Below, one piece after another: positions 22,290 to 32,111 of a stretch of DNA of 33,402 bases (the stretch's first letter is position 1; the number at the start of each line of letters is the position of its first letter). The DNA is from Trachelipus rathkii. Its lineage: Eukaryota > Arthropoda > Malacostraca > Isopoda > Trachelipodidae. The position numbers and the translations under genes were made by a program. The stretch is taken from the NCBI GenBank assembly GCA_015478945.1, contig JABUQX010065652.1:15001-48402 (forward strand). Reading direction: 5' to 3'. The notes beneath the pieces were generated by a model, which saw only the letters and a list, made by a program, of their open reading frames with translations, had not been told where the DNA came from and made no database searches.

Positions 22290-22315
22290 ATTATAGAACC
22301 ACGGTGGTTCATAAT
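22290..22315. other. Near-perfect palindrome
   Basis: GAACCAC (22296-22302) and GTGGTTC (22304-22310) are perfect inverted arms around a single G. The arms extend by ATTAT (22290-22294) and ATAAT (22311-22315), with one extra A on the left. It follows the (TC)n tract by about 15 bp. It could be a cruciform, a protein-binding dyad or an element end. Confidence 0.55.
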
Positions 22316-23265
22316 TAGAGAACGTTCATCAAAAACATAGACCCCATCCGCTTCCGAACGCACACGGGGACAGAGAACACAGAAGTCGTCGCAGCATCAA
22401 TTTAGAGAGCGAGTATATCTTAAATCAATATAGCACAGTGACTAGATATGATTCTGAAATCAGCAATCAACTAAGTATCTTCCTTCTCAGTGTAGCAAAG
22501 GACAGAGGATAGCCGAAGACAGCACACAATGCAAGAACACACGTGGAACATAACGCAAGATCAAGTGGGGATCTTTAAAATACGAGCAAGAATCAAAAAT
22601 CTATTAATTAAGGAACAATACCATTAAGCGTTTGCAGGCTAAAACAACGGAAACCCTTTCTTAGGAGCGATTTAGTAGAAAACAGATTCTACTTTAGCCG
22701 TGTAATATGTGTATACATATCACACACACACGATATATAGCTATAACTATATATATATACTATAATTATATTATATATTATCTATACGTATAGTTAGTAT
22801 ATTGAATCATTATAATTACAGCGTATCCGAGTTTACTATTTTATACTTTCACGTATAACAACACGATCAGCCGTTGTACTACTAAACTTATTGAATACTT
22901 AAAGTTTATCTTTTCAAAACAGTACTTAATCATCTCACCATTACGCTTATCATTAAACATACTAACCGATTCTTACTAAGATTTTCATAATATTTCTAAT
23001 TCGTGTACCACTACAGTCACTTCTTATATTATATTTATTAAAATATTGAGTATCTATACTGCAGACGCCGCATTATCGTAATAATACAAAATAAAGTTTT
23101 CAAGTTATAGTAAAGTGAGAACGTAAGGTATATTAAAGCTTTCACGGTATACTCTATGGCGAATTACTTGTAATATATATGGTAATTATAAAATAGCGTA
23201 TAGAAATAGATAGAGAACAGAGTATCTGGTAGGTATTGACATGTATATATTATATATTGTGTAAG
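22316..23265. other. Unique and AT-rich sequence, nothing recognised
   Basis: Mixed unique sequence with a short TA/CA tract near 22705-22800. No coding similarity recognised. Confidence 0.4.
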
Positions 23266-23269
23266 GAAG

Positions 23270-24010
23270 GTATGATGCTGCTTTGGAAGGGAGGTAATTG
23301 TATACAAAATATGAGTAAACTGGTTCCAGAGTTAACAGCTGAGATAATTTAAGGAGGAGGTTAAGGTATAAGTAAGAAGAAATATGGAAAGAACACTATT
23401 AAAAGCTTCATAAAGCTAAAATATTTCTTATGAGGAACAGCAGATGGATGAAAAATAAGATGGAAAGAATATGTGGAAAGTATTGCAGAATAGGAAGTTG
23501 AGGCTGCTTTGAAGACGGTGAAAAGGGGTAATTCTAAAAGTTGGTTGGATATAAGAAGAATGCTTCAGGCAAGATATGTTGTTATAGGGTAGATGTTGAG
23601 TGTTTAATGTATAGCTGAAGAAGGGGATATACTTTGAGAGTAACTGGTTACTGGTCTTATTTCAATTTGTAAAATGTAAAGAAGATAAAAATGTAATGTG
23701 AAAATTGCAAGCTATTATTGAATGTTTGTTAAATGTAATCTGGAAACTGTCTGGAAGTCTAGAATGGAAATATTCTAGAATAGGCATATTGATGATTGTC
23801 AAAAAAGTTTCCGAGAGGATTGGAAATGCTTTGGTCTTGTATTGTGTGTAAAATGCTATCGGAAATGTATGTGAAAAGAAAAAAAAACAATTATTTGATT
23901 TTTTATGGAACTGCCGAAAAAAATACGATTCTGTTTATAGAAAGAATTGCTGTAAATCTAATTAAAATACGATATAAGTTTGTGAGAAAGAGAAAAAAGA
24001 ACAAGGAGTA
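23270..24010 (+). pseudogene. RTE-like reverse transcriptase fragment
   Basis: On the plus strand, RWKEYVESIAE, a stop, then EVEAALKTVKRGNSKSWLDI (about 23450-23560) matches the segment that precedes the RT fingers in RTE-type non-LTR elements (RW.EYFE.L... then EV..A+...K.GK..G.DGI). Later, FDFLWNCRKKYDSVYRKNCC (about 23895-23955) resembles the motif A region (AF.DL.KAYDSV.RE). The Asp of motif A is replaced in this reading. The intervening block is scrambled over three frames with many stops. The first segment is convincing; the motif A assignment is weaker. Confidence 0.55.
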
Positions 24011-24465
24011 TTGAAGTGGTTGTATTTTTTGTGCAAACTAAGTGAACACACTTTTAAAAGAATATTTATATGAGAGGTAAAAATAACAATGGGAGGAGAT
24101 GGTCTGAAAGGAAATAGGTGGAAGGAGGGAGGGAATTTTTTAGAATTAGTGGTCCTAGTTTAAGAAAGCGAAAAGTGCTTTCTAAAAATGGGAACAGATA
24201 AGGAACAGTAATAAAGGATGTTGAACAGGGGGAAAAAAGGCTGAAACGATGACACATATCATAGACATAGAAAATATAGAGACAGTAAGAAGTCACATGG
24301 ACCTACGAAACTGTTCAAGGCAAGCTAGAGTAAATAAGCCCAGTCATTCAACATGCTCAGTCAAACACACACCGCATTATAGGGTTTATCAATAGTATAC
24401 ATACACCAACTAGGCTACTACCAAAAGGAAAAACTACAGAGCTAAGGTGCATGCTAACAAAACTT
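24011..24465. other. Unique sequence between two retroposon remnants
   Basis: The plus strand is purine-rich between 24070 and 24300. It may be further decayed RTE-like sequence, but no motif is readable. Confidence 0.3.
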
Positions 24466-24499
24466 TAAATTTCTTTATTGTCATACCGGTAGTTAAAAC

Positions 24500-25180
24500 A
24501 TGCAGTTTTACCATAATAACTATCTAAATAGCCGCCAAATTGGCTTAGTCAAAATACACTATATGCCTAAACTATCTATATACCTATCTAATCAGTTCTT
24601 AAATGTCTTAAATGTTACAAGTGAGTCACATTCAACAACCTCCTGCGACAAACCATTTCAAAAATTAACAACCTTATTACTGGATGAGTGTTTTCTTACA
24701 TCAAGATACTATGCCTTCTTCCTAATTTTTTTTATCGTATGCCCTGGTTTCCCGTTTGTGGTCTCAATATTATCAAGAGATATAAATATTTTGTCGATTT
24801 ATCATGTCCGACCTAAGAAAACGCTTTTCTACAGAAAACATTCCTAATTTCCTAACTCCTTCAGACTCTCCTCACAGCTCTTACCCTCAAAGCCAGAAAT
24901 CATCTATGTTGCTTTACGTTGCACTCTCTCCAGCATATATATGTCTTTTCTTAAATAGATACCCCAAGCTTGAGCACAATACTCTGATGTTGAACTAACA
25001 TAGCTGCTATACAGCTTACTTATAACCTCCATGGTCTTGTAAACAACATTACGATTTATTATACCTAGCATCTTAATAGCTTATTCCTTTATTTTAACAT
25101 TGATTGGCCACTTTCAGATTAGTGCTAATAATCACACCCAAATCTTTTTCTTGGTCCACAGACTCAAGCCAATCCCCATT
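24500..25180 (-). pseudogene. CR1-like RT thumb and C-terminal domain
   Basis: Reading the minus strand: ESVDQEKDLGVIISTNLKVA (about 25110-25172), then KMLGIINRNVV, SKLYSSYVSSTSEYCAQAWG (about 24960-25030), KDIYMLERVQRKAT, and near the end KVVNF, NGLSQEVVECDSLVTFKTFK and LDRYIDSLG. This string of motifs (ES..EKDLGV, YCAQ.W, LE.VQR.AT, DVR, LP..VV..DS...FK..LD) is the signature C-terminal half of CR1-type RTs. Stops occur about every 15-60 codons, and the plus-strand frames at 24500-24998 are antisense shadows. Confidence 0.86.
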
Positions 25181-25229
25181 CAAATGTAGATTAAATCTTT
25201 TATTTGAGTAACCTTATATGAAGATGCCT

Positions 25230-25408
25230 ACATAATATGCTATTAAAATTCATTTGCTACTTATCTGCCCACCCAGGAGATTTGTCACAATTATTTTGAA
25301 GTCTTTACACATCCATCATTATTCCCTACTGAGGTAGCCACTTCGCATCATCTGCAAACTTAGAAACATTTCATTTAAGTCACTGGTCTAAATCATTTAT
25401 GTATACGG
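25230..25408 (-). pseudogene. CR1-like RT palm, FADD catalytic box
   Basis: VYINDLD (about 25382-25405) is followed by KFADDAK at 25341-25361. FADD is the CR1/Jockey version of the YxDD box with the two catalytic Asp residues, intact here. It lies directly beside the (TA)n array, whose other side carries the preceding motif B. Confidence 0.85.
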
Positions 25409-25513
25409 TATATATATATATATATATATATATATACTATATATATATCTATATAATTTATATATATATATATATATTATATATATATATATATATATTA
25501 TTATATCATATAT

Positions 25514-25546
<33 letters not shown>

Positions 25547-25573
25547 TAATAACATATATTAAGTATATATAAT

Positions 25574-25630
<57 letters not shown>

Positions 25631-25648
25631 TATATATATCATATATAT

Positions 25649-25704
<56 letters not shown>
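25409..25704. repeat. (TA)n array inside the CR1 RT palm
   Basis: A 296-bp TA array with a few interruptions. On the minus strand the left flank reads CTA TTG TTT CTG ATA TAT (LLFLIY) and the right flank GTA TAC ATA AAT GAT TTA GAC (VYINDLD). In CR1-type RTs LLFL(I/V)YINDLD is contiguous, so the array sits exactly at the Ile-Tyr-Ile codons whose native sequence is itself a short TA run. Confidence 0.9.
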
Positions 25705-25708
<4 letters not shown>

Positions 25709-26560
25709 AACAATAGTGTCCCAGCACTGAACTCTGTGGTACACCACTCTTTACTTTACTATTTCCCATGATGACTTATTGCCATTTAGTAGTACTACAT
25801 ACTACCTTCAATTCAACAACAACTCCACGTATTCCACATTAATGAAAAATTTATCATCATTCTTATCAGGCCAACCTTATCAAAGGCTTTGTTAAAGTCT
25901 AAATATATAATATCGACTAGATTTGCTCGGTCAGTGCAGTCAGTAATGTATTCCATAAATTCCAAAATGTTTGTCCAACATTCTAAAACAAAAACAATGC
26001 TAATTTCTAAAACAATGCTAAAAGTCATACAGTATCTTGTTATCATCCAAATGTTTCTCTGTATGACCTTTCAGTAACCTTTCCAAAACTTTAACCAGAG
26101 ATGTTAAGCTAACTGGCTTATAATTTCCCAAATCTTCCTTACTACCTTTCTTATATATAGGCACAACATATGCTATTTTCCCACCCCCTGGTATCCCTCA
26201 CCAAATGTTATAGATCTTTTAAAAATCAAATACAGTGTCTTTGCAATACTGCTTCTACCTTCCTTCAGAATTCTACCATTATACACCTTCAGAACCTGGA
26301 TCTTTACTTGGGTCAATATGGTTCAGTAAAGATTTAATTTCTTTTTCCTCAATTTCAAATTCCGTAAGCCTATTTATTCTGCTCATATCAGACCTAATAT
26401 TTTCCTAACTATTATCCAATCTTTCCTCAGCAAACATTGATTCAATATAAGCATTGAAAATGTTAACCAATTTCTTATCTGAAATTACTAAATTTTCATA
26501 AATTTTAATTGGATTAATTGTTCTATTCTTACCTTTAAATTATTAAAAGCAAAAAAACTT
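25705..26560 (-). pseudogene. CR1-like RT fingers and palm motifs A and B
   Basis: On the minus strand in order: FEIEEKEIKSLLNHIDPSKD (about 26305-26370), AYVVPIYKKGSKEDLGNYKP then VSLTSLVKVLERLLK (about 26080-26180), VDIIYLDFNKAFDKV with motif A Asp (within the open frame 25813-26046), and KVKSGVPQSSVLG (about 25725-25760), which is motif B. These are diagnostic of CR1/L2-class RT. SGVPQSSVLG has Ser in place of the usual Gly. A one-base deletion after VLG shifts the frame just before the (TA)n array. The ATG at 26046 is not the native start. Confidence 0.9.
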
Positions 26561-26599
26561 TTTCTGGTCCTTATTACTATTTATTGCTAAATTAATTTC

Positions 26600-26860
26600 T
26601 GCCACTCTTTGTCTCTCTTATTGACTGGTTATGTTTGTTCCTAATTTGCCTATACTTTTTCTCATCTTGTTCTTGACTCTGGTCAGGAAGTCTATAAAAC
26701 GTCCCTATTCTGTAAGATTTATTGTACATAAGTGTATCCACCCACACATAATCCAACATCATGATTAGTTTTAATATCAGTCATTAATACAGATTGAGTA
26801 TTGCTTTTAACATAAAGCGCCACACCTAAACTCTTCTTTCCTCTACGCTGGTACAAAAAA
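26600..26860 (-). pseudogene. CR1-like endonuclease remnant
   Basis: RGKKSLGVALYVKSN (GG(V/I).LYV.. segment of apurinic-type endonucleases) at about 26807-26850 and MYNKSYRIGTFYRLPDQSQE at about 26680-26735, matching the IG..YRPP.Q segment. The metal-binding GDFN motif is absent because sequence jumps from DQSQEQDEK to RT-linker-like basic sequence. The fragment is therefore internally deleted as well as 5'-truncated. Confidence 0.72.
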
Positions 26861-27021
26861 AAATGTATATCCGTCTATTTCATATCCCTAAAGGAGTATC
26901 CATAAAATCCCTAAAATTTTAAATTTATCTGCAGCACTCACCGAATTATATAATTGTGTGAGAGGTCGTGATGCCTAAAATATATAATAGCAAATATAAA
27001 TATAAATAAATAAAAATGAAG

Positions 27022-27029
27022 GTATTAAC
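27022..27029. repeat. Left 8-bp target-site duplication (GTATTAAC)
   Basis: GTATTAAC immediately precedes the terminal TAGGGATGTACC and is repeated perfectly at 32453-32460. Eight-base duplications are the hallmark of hAT insertion. Confidence 0.93.
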
Positions 27030-27132
27030 TAGGGATGTACCGATACCAGAAAAGAGGCCGATACCGATACCGATACCGATACTCTATTTTTTTAGGTGCC
27101 GATTACCGATACCGGATACCGATACCGATACT
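27030..27132. repeat. hAT left terminal and subterminal repeats
   Basis: TIR (27030-27045) then CCGATA hexamers at about 27058-27083 and, less regular, at 27098-27132. In hAT elements subterminal short repeats bind transposase; here that role is inferred from position. Confidence 0.88.
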
Positions 27133-27583
27133 TTAATTAATATAATAAATACACAGTAATAAGATAGAACATTTGTGCACTGCTAGGCAACTCAAGATTG
27201 CATTCCATGTACAAACAATACTTATTTGGTTGTGCCCAAGTATATTTATTTTATAAATTAAAATAGTACCTTTAAGGAATAATAATTGCCAAATATAAAT
27301 TTTAATACTTTTTTTGTTTGTAATTATTTTAAAAAATTTTCATTTCCCTTTTTAAATAAGTATTAGGAAAATTTAGCCACTTAGCTTTTATGTTTTAACA
27401 TGATACAATTTTACAAGAAGATTCTTTAAACTAGCTACAATATAAGAATAAAAATATGAAGAAGAGACCCTTCACTCAATTAATCAGCCAAAAAAGTTAA
27501 AATAAAAAAACGGTATTACTCAAACATGACATAAATAAAGATAAAGTTAGATATCATTCAATACTGCACTCAATTCAAAAAAT

Positions 27584-28099
27584 TCACAAATTGTGATGCA
27601 AAACATTAAGCTTTCACTAGTACCTGGCGAGAGACTGTTCCTTTTTTGGGTGTTTTACATTCTACCTAACCTACACTATAAATACGCTCTTTCTCGACTG
27701 ATAAGGGAGGTGCTGATAATTATCTTGCCTGCAAGCACTGATAATAATGAAAACCCTGGCCCATTTTCATGCCACCGCATGAAAGGATTCTCTCCTGTAG
27801 GCAGCATCTCATGTTTTTCGTTCGGAGAGCCTCATCTCCTCTTTCACACATTGCAAATTTTGAATTTATCTCTGCTCCTTATGACTGTCTCTTCAGTTTT
27901 TACGATGAGGTTCCCTGGTGTGATTCCTTTGAAGGTGAATGAGACGTCAATGCAATTTCGGCCATGAACTTATCAAAGTCTAAATATCCAAATCCTCATC
28001 TTCAGTAGGTTTATTTGCTGAAGAAGCAACCATCGTCACTATCAGTGCTGTTTCCAGGGGTTGCAGATAAGGCGGCTTCCCTTCCCTGTCCTCTCTCCT

Positions 28100-28133
<34 letters not shown>

Positions 28134-28250
28134 TCAAGCGAGCAAGCTCCTCGTTAATGCTATTTAAATGCATTCTAGAAGTGGTTCTCCGTCGGAGGTG
28201 CCATTCTTGTGGGGTTTCAGCTAGCTTAAGCAATTCCTTATTATATAACC
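27584..28250 (-). pseudogene. hAT transposase C-terminal remnant (hATC dimerisation domain)
   Basis: Minus-strand translation near the end reads GENPFMRWHENGPGFSLLSV, then LAGKIISTSLISREERVY and KKRNSLSPGTSESLMFC. This matches the hATC pattern: NP..WW..N...FP.LS.LA+..LS.P.TS..SER.FS.......K+RN.L.P..V..L.F. Upstream are acidic linker pieces (STDSDDG, KPTEDEDLD, DKFMAEIALTSHS) and ELLKLAETPQEWHLRRRTTS. A 28-bp poly-T run at 28104-28131 encodes a Lys string and is probably slippage or a retroposed tail. The rest of the transposase toward its N-terminus is displaced by the Jockey insertion or lost. Several frameshifts; inactive. Confidence 0.78.
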
Positions 28251-28339
28251 TTTTATTTTTATTTTATTTTTTTTACAGTTGTCCCCCCCACTCACGGGGC
28301 AGAACCCTATATTCCAAGGAGTGGGTGTTGAATGCCTCT

Positions 28340-28930
28340 CAAAATCATCTAAACGCAAATTACGGGGGTCAGATAAGCACAGACACAGGGCTTTTTAAAA
28401 GTGAGGGAAATTTAAAATTGAGTAGGAAACAGATGAGAAGATGGAAGAGATTCCACAGAACAGAGGTGGCAGGAAGAAAGAAGCACCCGAAGCGAACCAG
28501 TCTGGAGTTAATAACATCAACACAAAAAACTCATGTGCCGAAACAGCACCCTTTGTGCTACGAGGGCGTCATAAAGGTGGTGGGTACGCGCAAGTGGATA
28601 GTTCCCTCGAGCACGTTGCCTCTACAGTAACCTAATAGAAAAGGGATAGCACCAACATCGGCGCCGGGCAAATATGAAGGGGTCAAGTGAACTAGAAAGT
28701 ACAGGACAGTTTATAAGTCTTTTGGCCTTTGACTTGACCCTATCCCAAAGCCGGATGAAACCAGAGCCCTCCGCCCCCCACGTATGAGAGCAGTACACTT
28801 CACATACAAGGGCGGGGATGAGACCGGCTTTATAGGTGGAGTAACTGAGAAGGGAAAAAAAGTCTCGCACAGTCTAAACAGAACTCCAGTTTCTTGTAGG
28901 CCGCCCTAGCAACCATCCTGTGAATTTTTG
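28340..28930 (-). pseudogene. Jockey-like RT thumb and C-terminal domain
   Basis: ARAAYKKLEFCLDCARLFFP (from about 28917), then SYSTYKAGLIPALVCEVYCS, HTWGAEGSGFIRLWDRVKSK and AKRLINCPVLSSSLDPF. This is the usual series after the palm: A..A.KKL, LYKA.I.P..EYC.H.WG, LLDRVQ.KA.RLI, SL..L..RR. Further on, RLVRFGCFFLPATSVLWNLF (about 28450-28505) matches R..R..S.FFP.T..LWN.LP, and FKFPSLLKSP follows. The 82-aa frame 28622-28870 holds the central part. Confidence 0.82.
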
Positions 28931-29226
28931 AGGTTTTTCAAAAAAATTTTTTTTGTTTATGTTAAGGCAAGGATGTTTATATTGTCAACAAGGAGAGACG
29001 AGAGAACGTCGAAAGAGATAGAAAAGTTAAGTGTCCTAGAGAGAGAGATTTTTGGTAGAAGTTTGGGTTTTTTAAAAATTCAATTTCAAAGTTAGGCACT
29101 CTAGACCTGAAATTCTAATCCAGTATCAAGCGAGAAAATAGAATCGGAAAGATTAAAACGAGAAGGCAATTCTAGGGAAGTAAAAGGGGGAGTCAGAATT
29201 GGATATGAGTTGAAAGATTGAAAGGG

Positions 29227-29511
29227 TCAAGTCCCATCGACATATGAGTGGATAGAGTTGAATGTGCAGGTGAGAAGATATCTTTGATGAAAAGCAGGAA
29301 TATAGGGTAGAGATAAAACAGAACCCTGAGGAACATCCACTATTGCAGAAAAGAAAGTCCGCCCCATCACAACAGCCGACATTGGCATTTTTGAAAAGAC
29401 AGCTAGACATAAGTAAAGCAAAGAGAAAGAAGGAAACCCAAAAAGGGGGGAGCTTGAAGAGCAGTGACGCGTGCCATAAGTCATACGGTCAAATGCTTTG
29501 GATATTGTCAA
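29227..29511 (-). pseudogene. Jockey-like RT palm, altered YADD box
   Basis: 94 aa on the minus strand. ISKAFDRM (residues 3-10) is motif A with Asp8; VPQGSVLS is motif B; HSYVDGT at the C-terminus is the YADD box. In this box Ala is Val and the second catalytic Asp is Gly (codon 29233-29235). Loss of one catalytic Asp abolishes polymerase activity in known RTs. Met1 is internal. The overlapping frames at 29153-29410 and 29343-29573 are shadows. Confidence 0.87.
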
Positions 29512-29970
29512 GCGCCACCCACCAAGTCTTTTCCCGTAGTTTTCCTAAGGGCGGAAAACCTAACTCTTGTTAATAAGAAAGTATATTCGCCAGTAGATTC
29601 TCGAGCACCGGGGAAAGCGTACTGGTTAATTGCAGAAAGAAGGGAAAAGAGATTCCAGGATTATCTGAAGTGAGAGTTGAGAAGGGGTTTCAAAGATCTT
29701 TAGAAAGAATACAAGTGAGAGCTATAGGGCGAATACGTTTAGAAAGGATCAGAACAGCAATCATTTTTTTTCGAGAGATAGGTTGGACATATGCCGCGCT
29801 TCCAAAAACACTGGAGGGGAAAGTGCTAGTAATTGAGGCAATAGAGAATATAGTTGACGAGGGTTCAGCCGGGAAGGACACTTCCTCAAAACTCGGAGAA
29901 GAATGCCATCCGGGCCACCCGCCTTCCATACGTTCATAGATTTCAGGAGCTCATCCACGCAGCCGATCAA
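29512..29970 (-). pseudogene. Jockey-like RT fingers
   Basis: The frame 29761-29970 reads CVDELLKSMNVWKAGGPDGI then LLRVLRKCPSRLNPRQL: the L......KA.GPDGI...VL+.C...L.P.L segment that opens Jockey-group RT. In shifted frames, KRIRPIALTCILSKDL (29690-29760) corresponds to the Y.R.I+L..++SK..E motif. Sequence from 29690 to 29512 includes KTTGKDLVGGA-like and ARESTGEYTFLL-like remnants of the region leading to motif A. At least three frameshifts. Confidence 0.8.
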
Positions 29971-30690
29971 ATGAAATGACAGGTAAAAGCATAGGAGAAG
30001 GAGATGGAGAAGGAGGAGGAAGAGGATACCAGAAATCGTCCAGAGTTGAATTAAGAGGAAAATAGGAGGCCAAAGAGAATGGCCTTTTCATTTGGAGAAT
30101 TAACAACAGAACATCAGAGCGAATAAGAGGAGGAAGAATGATTTACAGAAGTTGTTAGAGATGTTTTTGGCAGAAGGCCGCAGAAAGATTTGGTAGTAGG
30201 TGGAGAACCAGCGGAGGGTCACGCCATTTTCCTTAATGAAAGTCCGCCTTTGATGATCGTTCGAAGAGTATCCCTGCAACCGTTTACAACCGGTTATCTT
30301 GGCAGAGTGATAGGGAAGCGAAAATTTTTCCTCACCCGATAAGTATTGTCTCTAGCCGATGGCCAGGGAACAAGCACGATGGAACCATGGATTTTGAGGA
30401 GAAAAGGAATTAGTCCAAGAAGGAATACCCTGCTTATCCCATTAACAAATTACCGTTCCCACTTTTATCGGCCAGAAATCTGAAGCGTCTTAAGAGTCAA
30501 AGCATTCCCTTCAATTATAGTTAGCGTAGAAACAACGCAATGCGCCCCAATTCGGCCGATCACAAAGTGCCAGAAAAACCGCATAGGGCAGGAGGGAGAT
30601 GTTGGAGAGAAAGTATTAAATTAAGTGATATAAGGTTGTTGTCAGATTTAACCAATAGAGGCGAAGGTGGTGTATTTATAGAGAGAAGGA
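29971..30690 (-). pseudogene. Jockey-like linker between endonuclease and RT
   Basis: The minus strand has short pyrimidine-rich frames without clear conservation. FSPQNPWFHRACS-like sequence (about 30350-30410) corresponds to the K.PWF(D/N).AC segment found between endonuclease and RT in Jockey-like elements of arthropods. The spacing is right for this family. Confidence 0.55.
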
Positions 30691-30699
30691 CTAGTGGTG

Positions 30700-31330
30700 C
30701 AACATAGGTCAAGTGTGTTCAAGAATCGGTTGGGATGATCCCGAATGTGTGTAGGTTATTTAATCAGTTGCAGTTGCTCCAGATCGTTGAGAATACTGAA
30801 TGCTTCGGCTTCCTCCCCACCTAAATCAGTACGAGAGGAACCGAACAATTCAGTTTTGTGTACATTGAAATCCCCAAAAATAGAGGACCTCCGTATTTGG
30901 ATGAGAAGATATAACAGTCTCGTGAGAAAAAGTAAAAGATATTCAAAAAAGGCATGAAAATCTTTTTTGTGTTAGGAAACAGTAGCAGAAGCATAATAAT
31001 ATTGTTAGTAGAAGAAAGCAAAGATTTTAAGCCACAGAACATGGAAGTTAGGAGATTCGAGATTCTCGAGACGTGTTATAGGAATGTTTGTATATTTACA
31101 AAGGGCACATATCCGCACCCCTCTAACGGAATATTATAAAAATAAGTTATATGTTTGGATAATATTACGAAGTTGAGGTGAATTCTTAGCCATTCTGGGT
31201 CTCAGACAAGAAGCAAATAAAATTAGGGTTTAGAGTTAGAGAGGTAGTATACTAGTATTCCATGGATGCAGAGTTAGAGGTGCAAGCCATTGATGTTGGT
31301 AAAAGTCAAAAGAAAGCCACGCCTGTGCAA
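30700..31330 (-). pseudogene. Jockey-like endonuclease remnant
   Basis: Minus strand: NPNFICFLSETQ (about 31200-31235, matching P.I..L.ET), RLENLESPNFHVLWLKI (about 31025-31080), GDFNVH (30860-30877) with the metal-binding Asp and Asn, GGEEAEAFSILNDLEQLQLI (about 30770-30830), and PTHIRDHPNRFLNTLDL (about 30715-30765). This is the apurinic-type endonuclease that nicks target DNA to prime reverse transcription. The GDFN box is intact, but frames shift on both sides. The N-terminal catalytic residues are not visible, so the 5' end is missing or unreadable. Confidence 0.75.
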
Positions 31331-31360
31331 ATTCTGCTATGCATACACGCACATACGCAA

Positions 31361-31361
31361 T

Positions 31362-31392
<31 letters not shown>
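31361..31392. repeat. Poly-A run
   Basis: About 31 A residues on the plus strand near the upstream edge of the Jockey remnant. It could be the tail of a separate plus-strand retroposon or a slippage product. Confidence 0.8.
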
Positions 31393-31395
<3 letters not shown>

Positions 31396-31419
31396 CCATT
31401 AAACTCTTACATTTGAAAA

Positions 31420-31895
31420 CAAACAGACAAAATCAAGGTTGAAATGGGGAAAAATTTATTCGTAAAAGAGCTAAAAAAAACTAAATTTTAAAACGAATAA
31501 AACCCTAATTTACAGCAAATATCTAAATATGAATAATCCAGAAAATTTTAAAAACACTCACGCACTCACACGCTCTCTCGAAACGAAATTTGCGTACAAA
31601 AAAAAAAAAAAAAAGAAAAAAATAAAAAAAAAAAATTTACTATTGATCAACTAAAAAGTAGATAAATCTGTATAATTATAATAATGGCTGTCCAAAATAG
31701 GTAAATTTTGCGCTAAAGACCAAATTGGAGAAAAGTGCTTTTTAAGTTAAAAGGAAATCGAGGAAAAAAAAATACATAACCTAGCTATCTATATGGAAAA
31801 AAATATTATTATAAAAATAAAAAAATCTCATAATTTTTTTTTTTTTTTAATTTTCCACCAAAAAAAAAAAAGAAAAAAAAAAAAAAAAAAACAAA
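31420..31895. repeat. Tandem duplication in hAT right arm, copy 1
   Basis: Shares ordered blocks with copy 2 about 478 bp downstream: AATGGCTGTCCAAA (31683 and 32161), GGTAAATTTTGCGCTA, TTGGAGAAAA, AGCTATCTATAT and the CAAATATCTAAA / GCACTCA blocks. Contains several A-rich runs. No coding frame. Confidence 0.82.
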
Positions 31896-31899
31896 CAAA

Positions 31900-32080
31900 T
31901 ATACAAAAACCAAAGGAGAATTGAGGAAAATAATTTATTGGTACGCTAAAACCTAAATTTTAAAAAACTGAATGAAACACCCTATTTAACCAAACCAAAT
32001 ATCTAAAATAATGAAATAATCTCCAGAAAGTTTAAAACACTTCAAGCACTCAAAAACACCTTGTTCTAATATTGCGTTAC

Positions 32081-32111
<31 letters not shown>

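Larger units (their letters stand above)
24470..26880 (-). mobile_element. CR1-like non-LTR retrotransposon, degenerate
   Basis: Minus-strand reading gives, from high to low coordinates: an endonuclease fragment (RGKKSLGVALYVKSN near 26815-26850, YRIGTFYR near 26700), RT fingers, catalytic palm, thumb and the typical C-terminal region. CR1/L2-group elements encode an endonuclease and RT and copy by target-primed reverse transcription. The endonuclease is mostly deleted: its C-terminal GDFN region is missing and RT linker follows within about 60 bp. The 3' end has AATAAA (minus strand, 24474-24479). A 296-bp (TA)n array interrupts the palm. Numerous stops and shifts; inactive. Confidence 0.85.
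28252..31330 (-). mobile_element. Jockey-like non-LTR retrotransposon nested in the hAT
   Basis: Minus-strand order: endonuclease remnant (about 30700-31330), RT fingers (29760-29970), RT palm (29227-29511), and thumb/C-terminal domain (28340-28930). It ends in an ACTGTAAAAAAAATAAAAT-type A-rich tail at 28252-28280. A truncated relative ends the same way at 13225-13290, confirming the 3' terminus. The element lies within the transposase region of the hAT and therefore inserted after it. The 5' limit is approximate. Multiple frameshifts and an altered catalytic box show it is dead. Confidence 0.85.

Noticed and set aside
24500..24998. Plus-strand hypothetical proteins of 115 and 64 aa
   Set aside because: The opposite strand carries the CR1 C-terminal motifs; these frames are shadows.
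27593..27967. Plus-strand 124-aa protein inside the hAT
   Set aside because: The minus strand here encodes the hATC-domain remnant, which accounts for the open frame.
28042..28233. Poly-Lys protein as an independent gene
   Set aside because: The Lys string comes from a 28-bp T run on the plus strand; the flanking residues fit better as hAT transposase linker.
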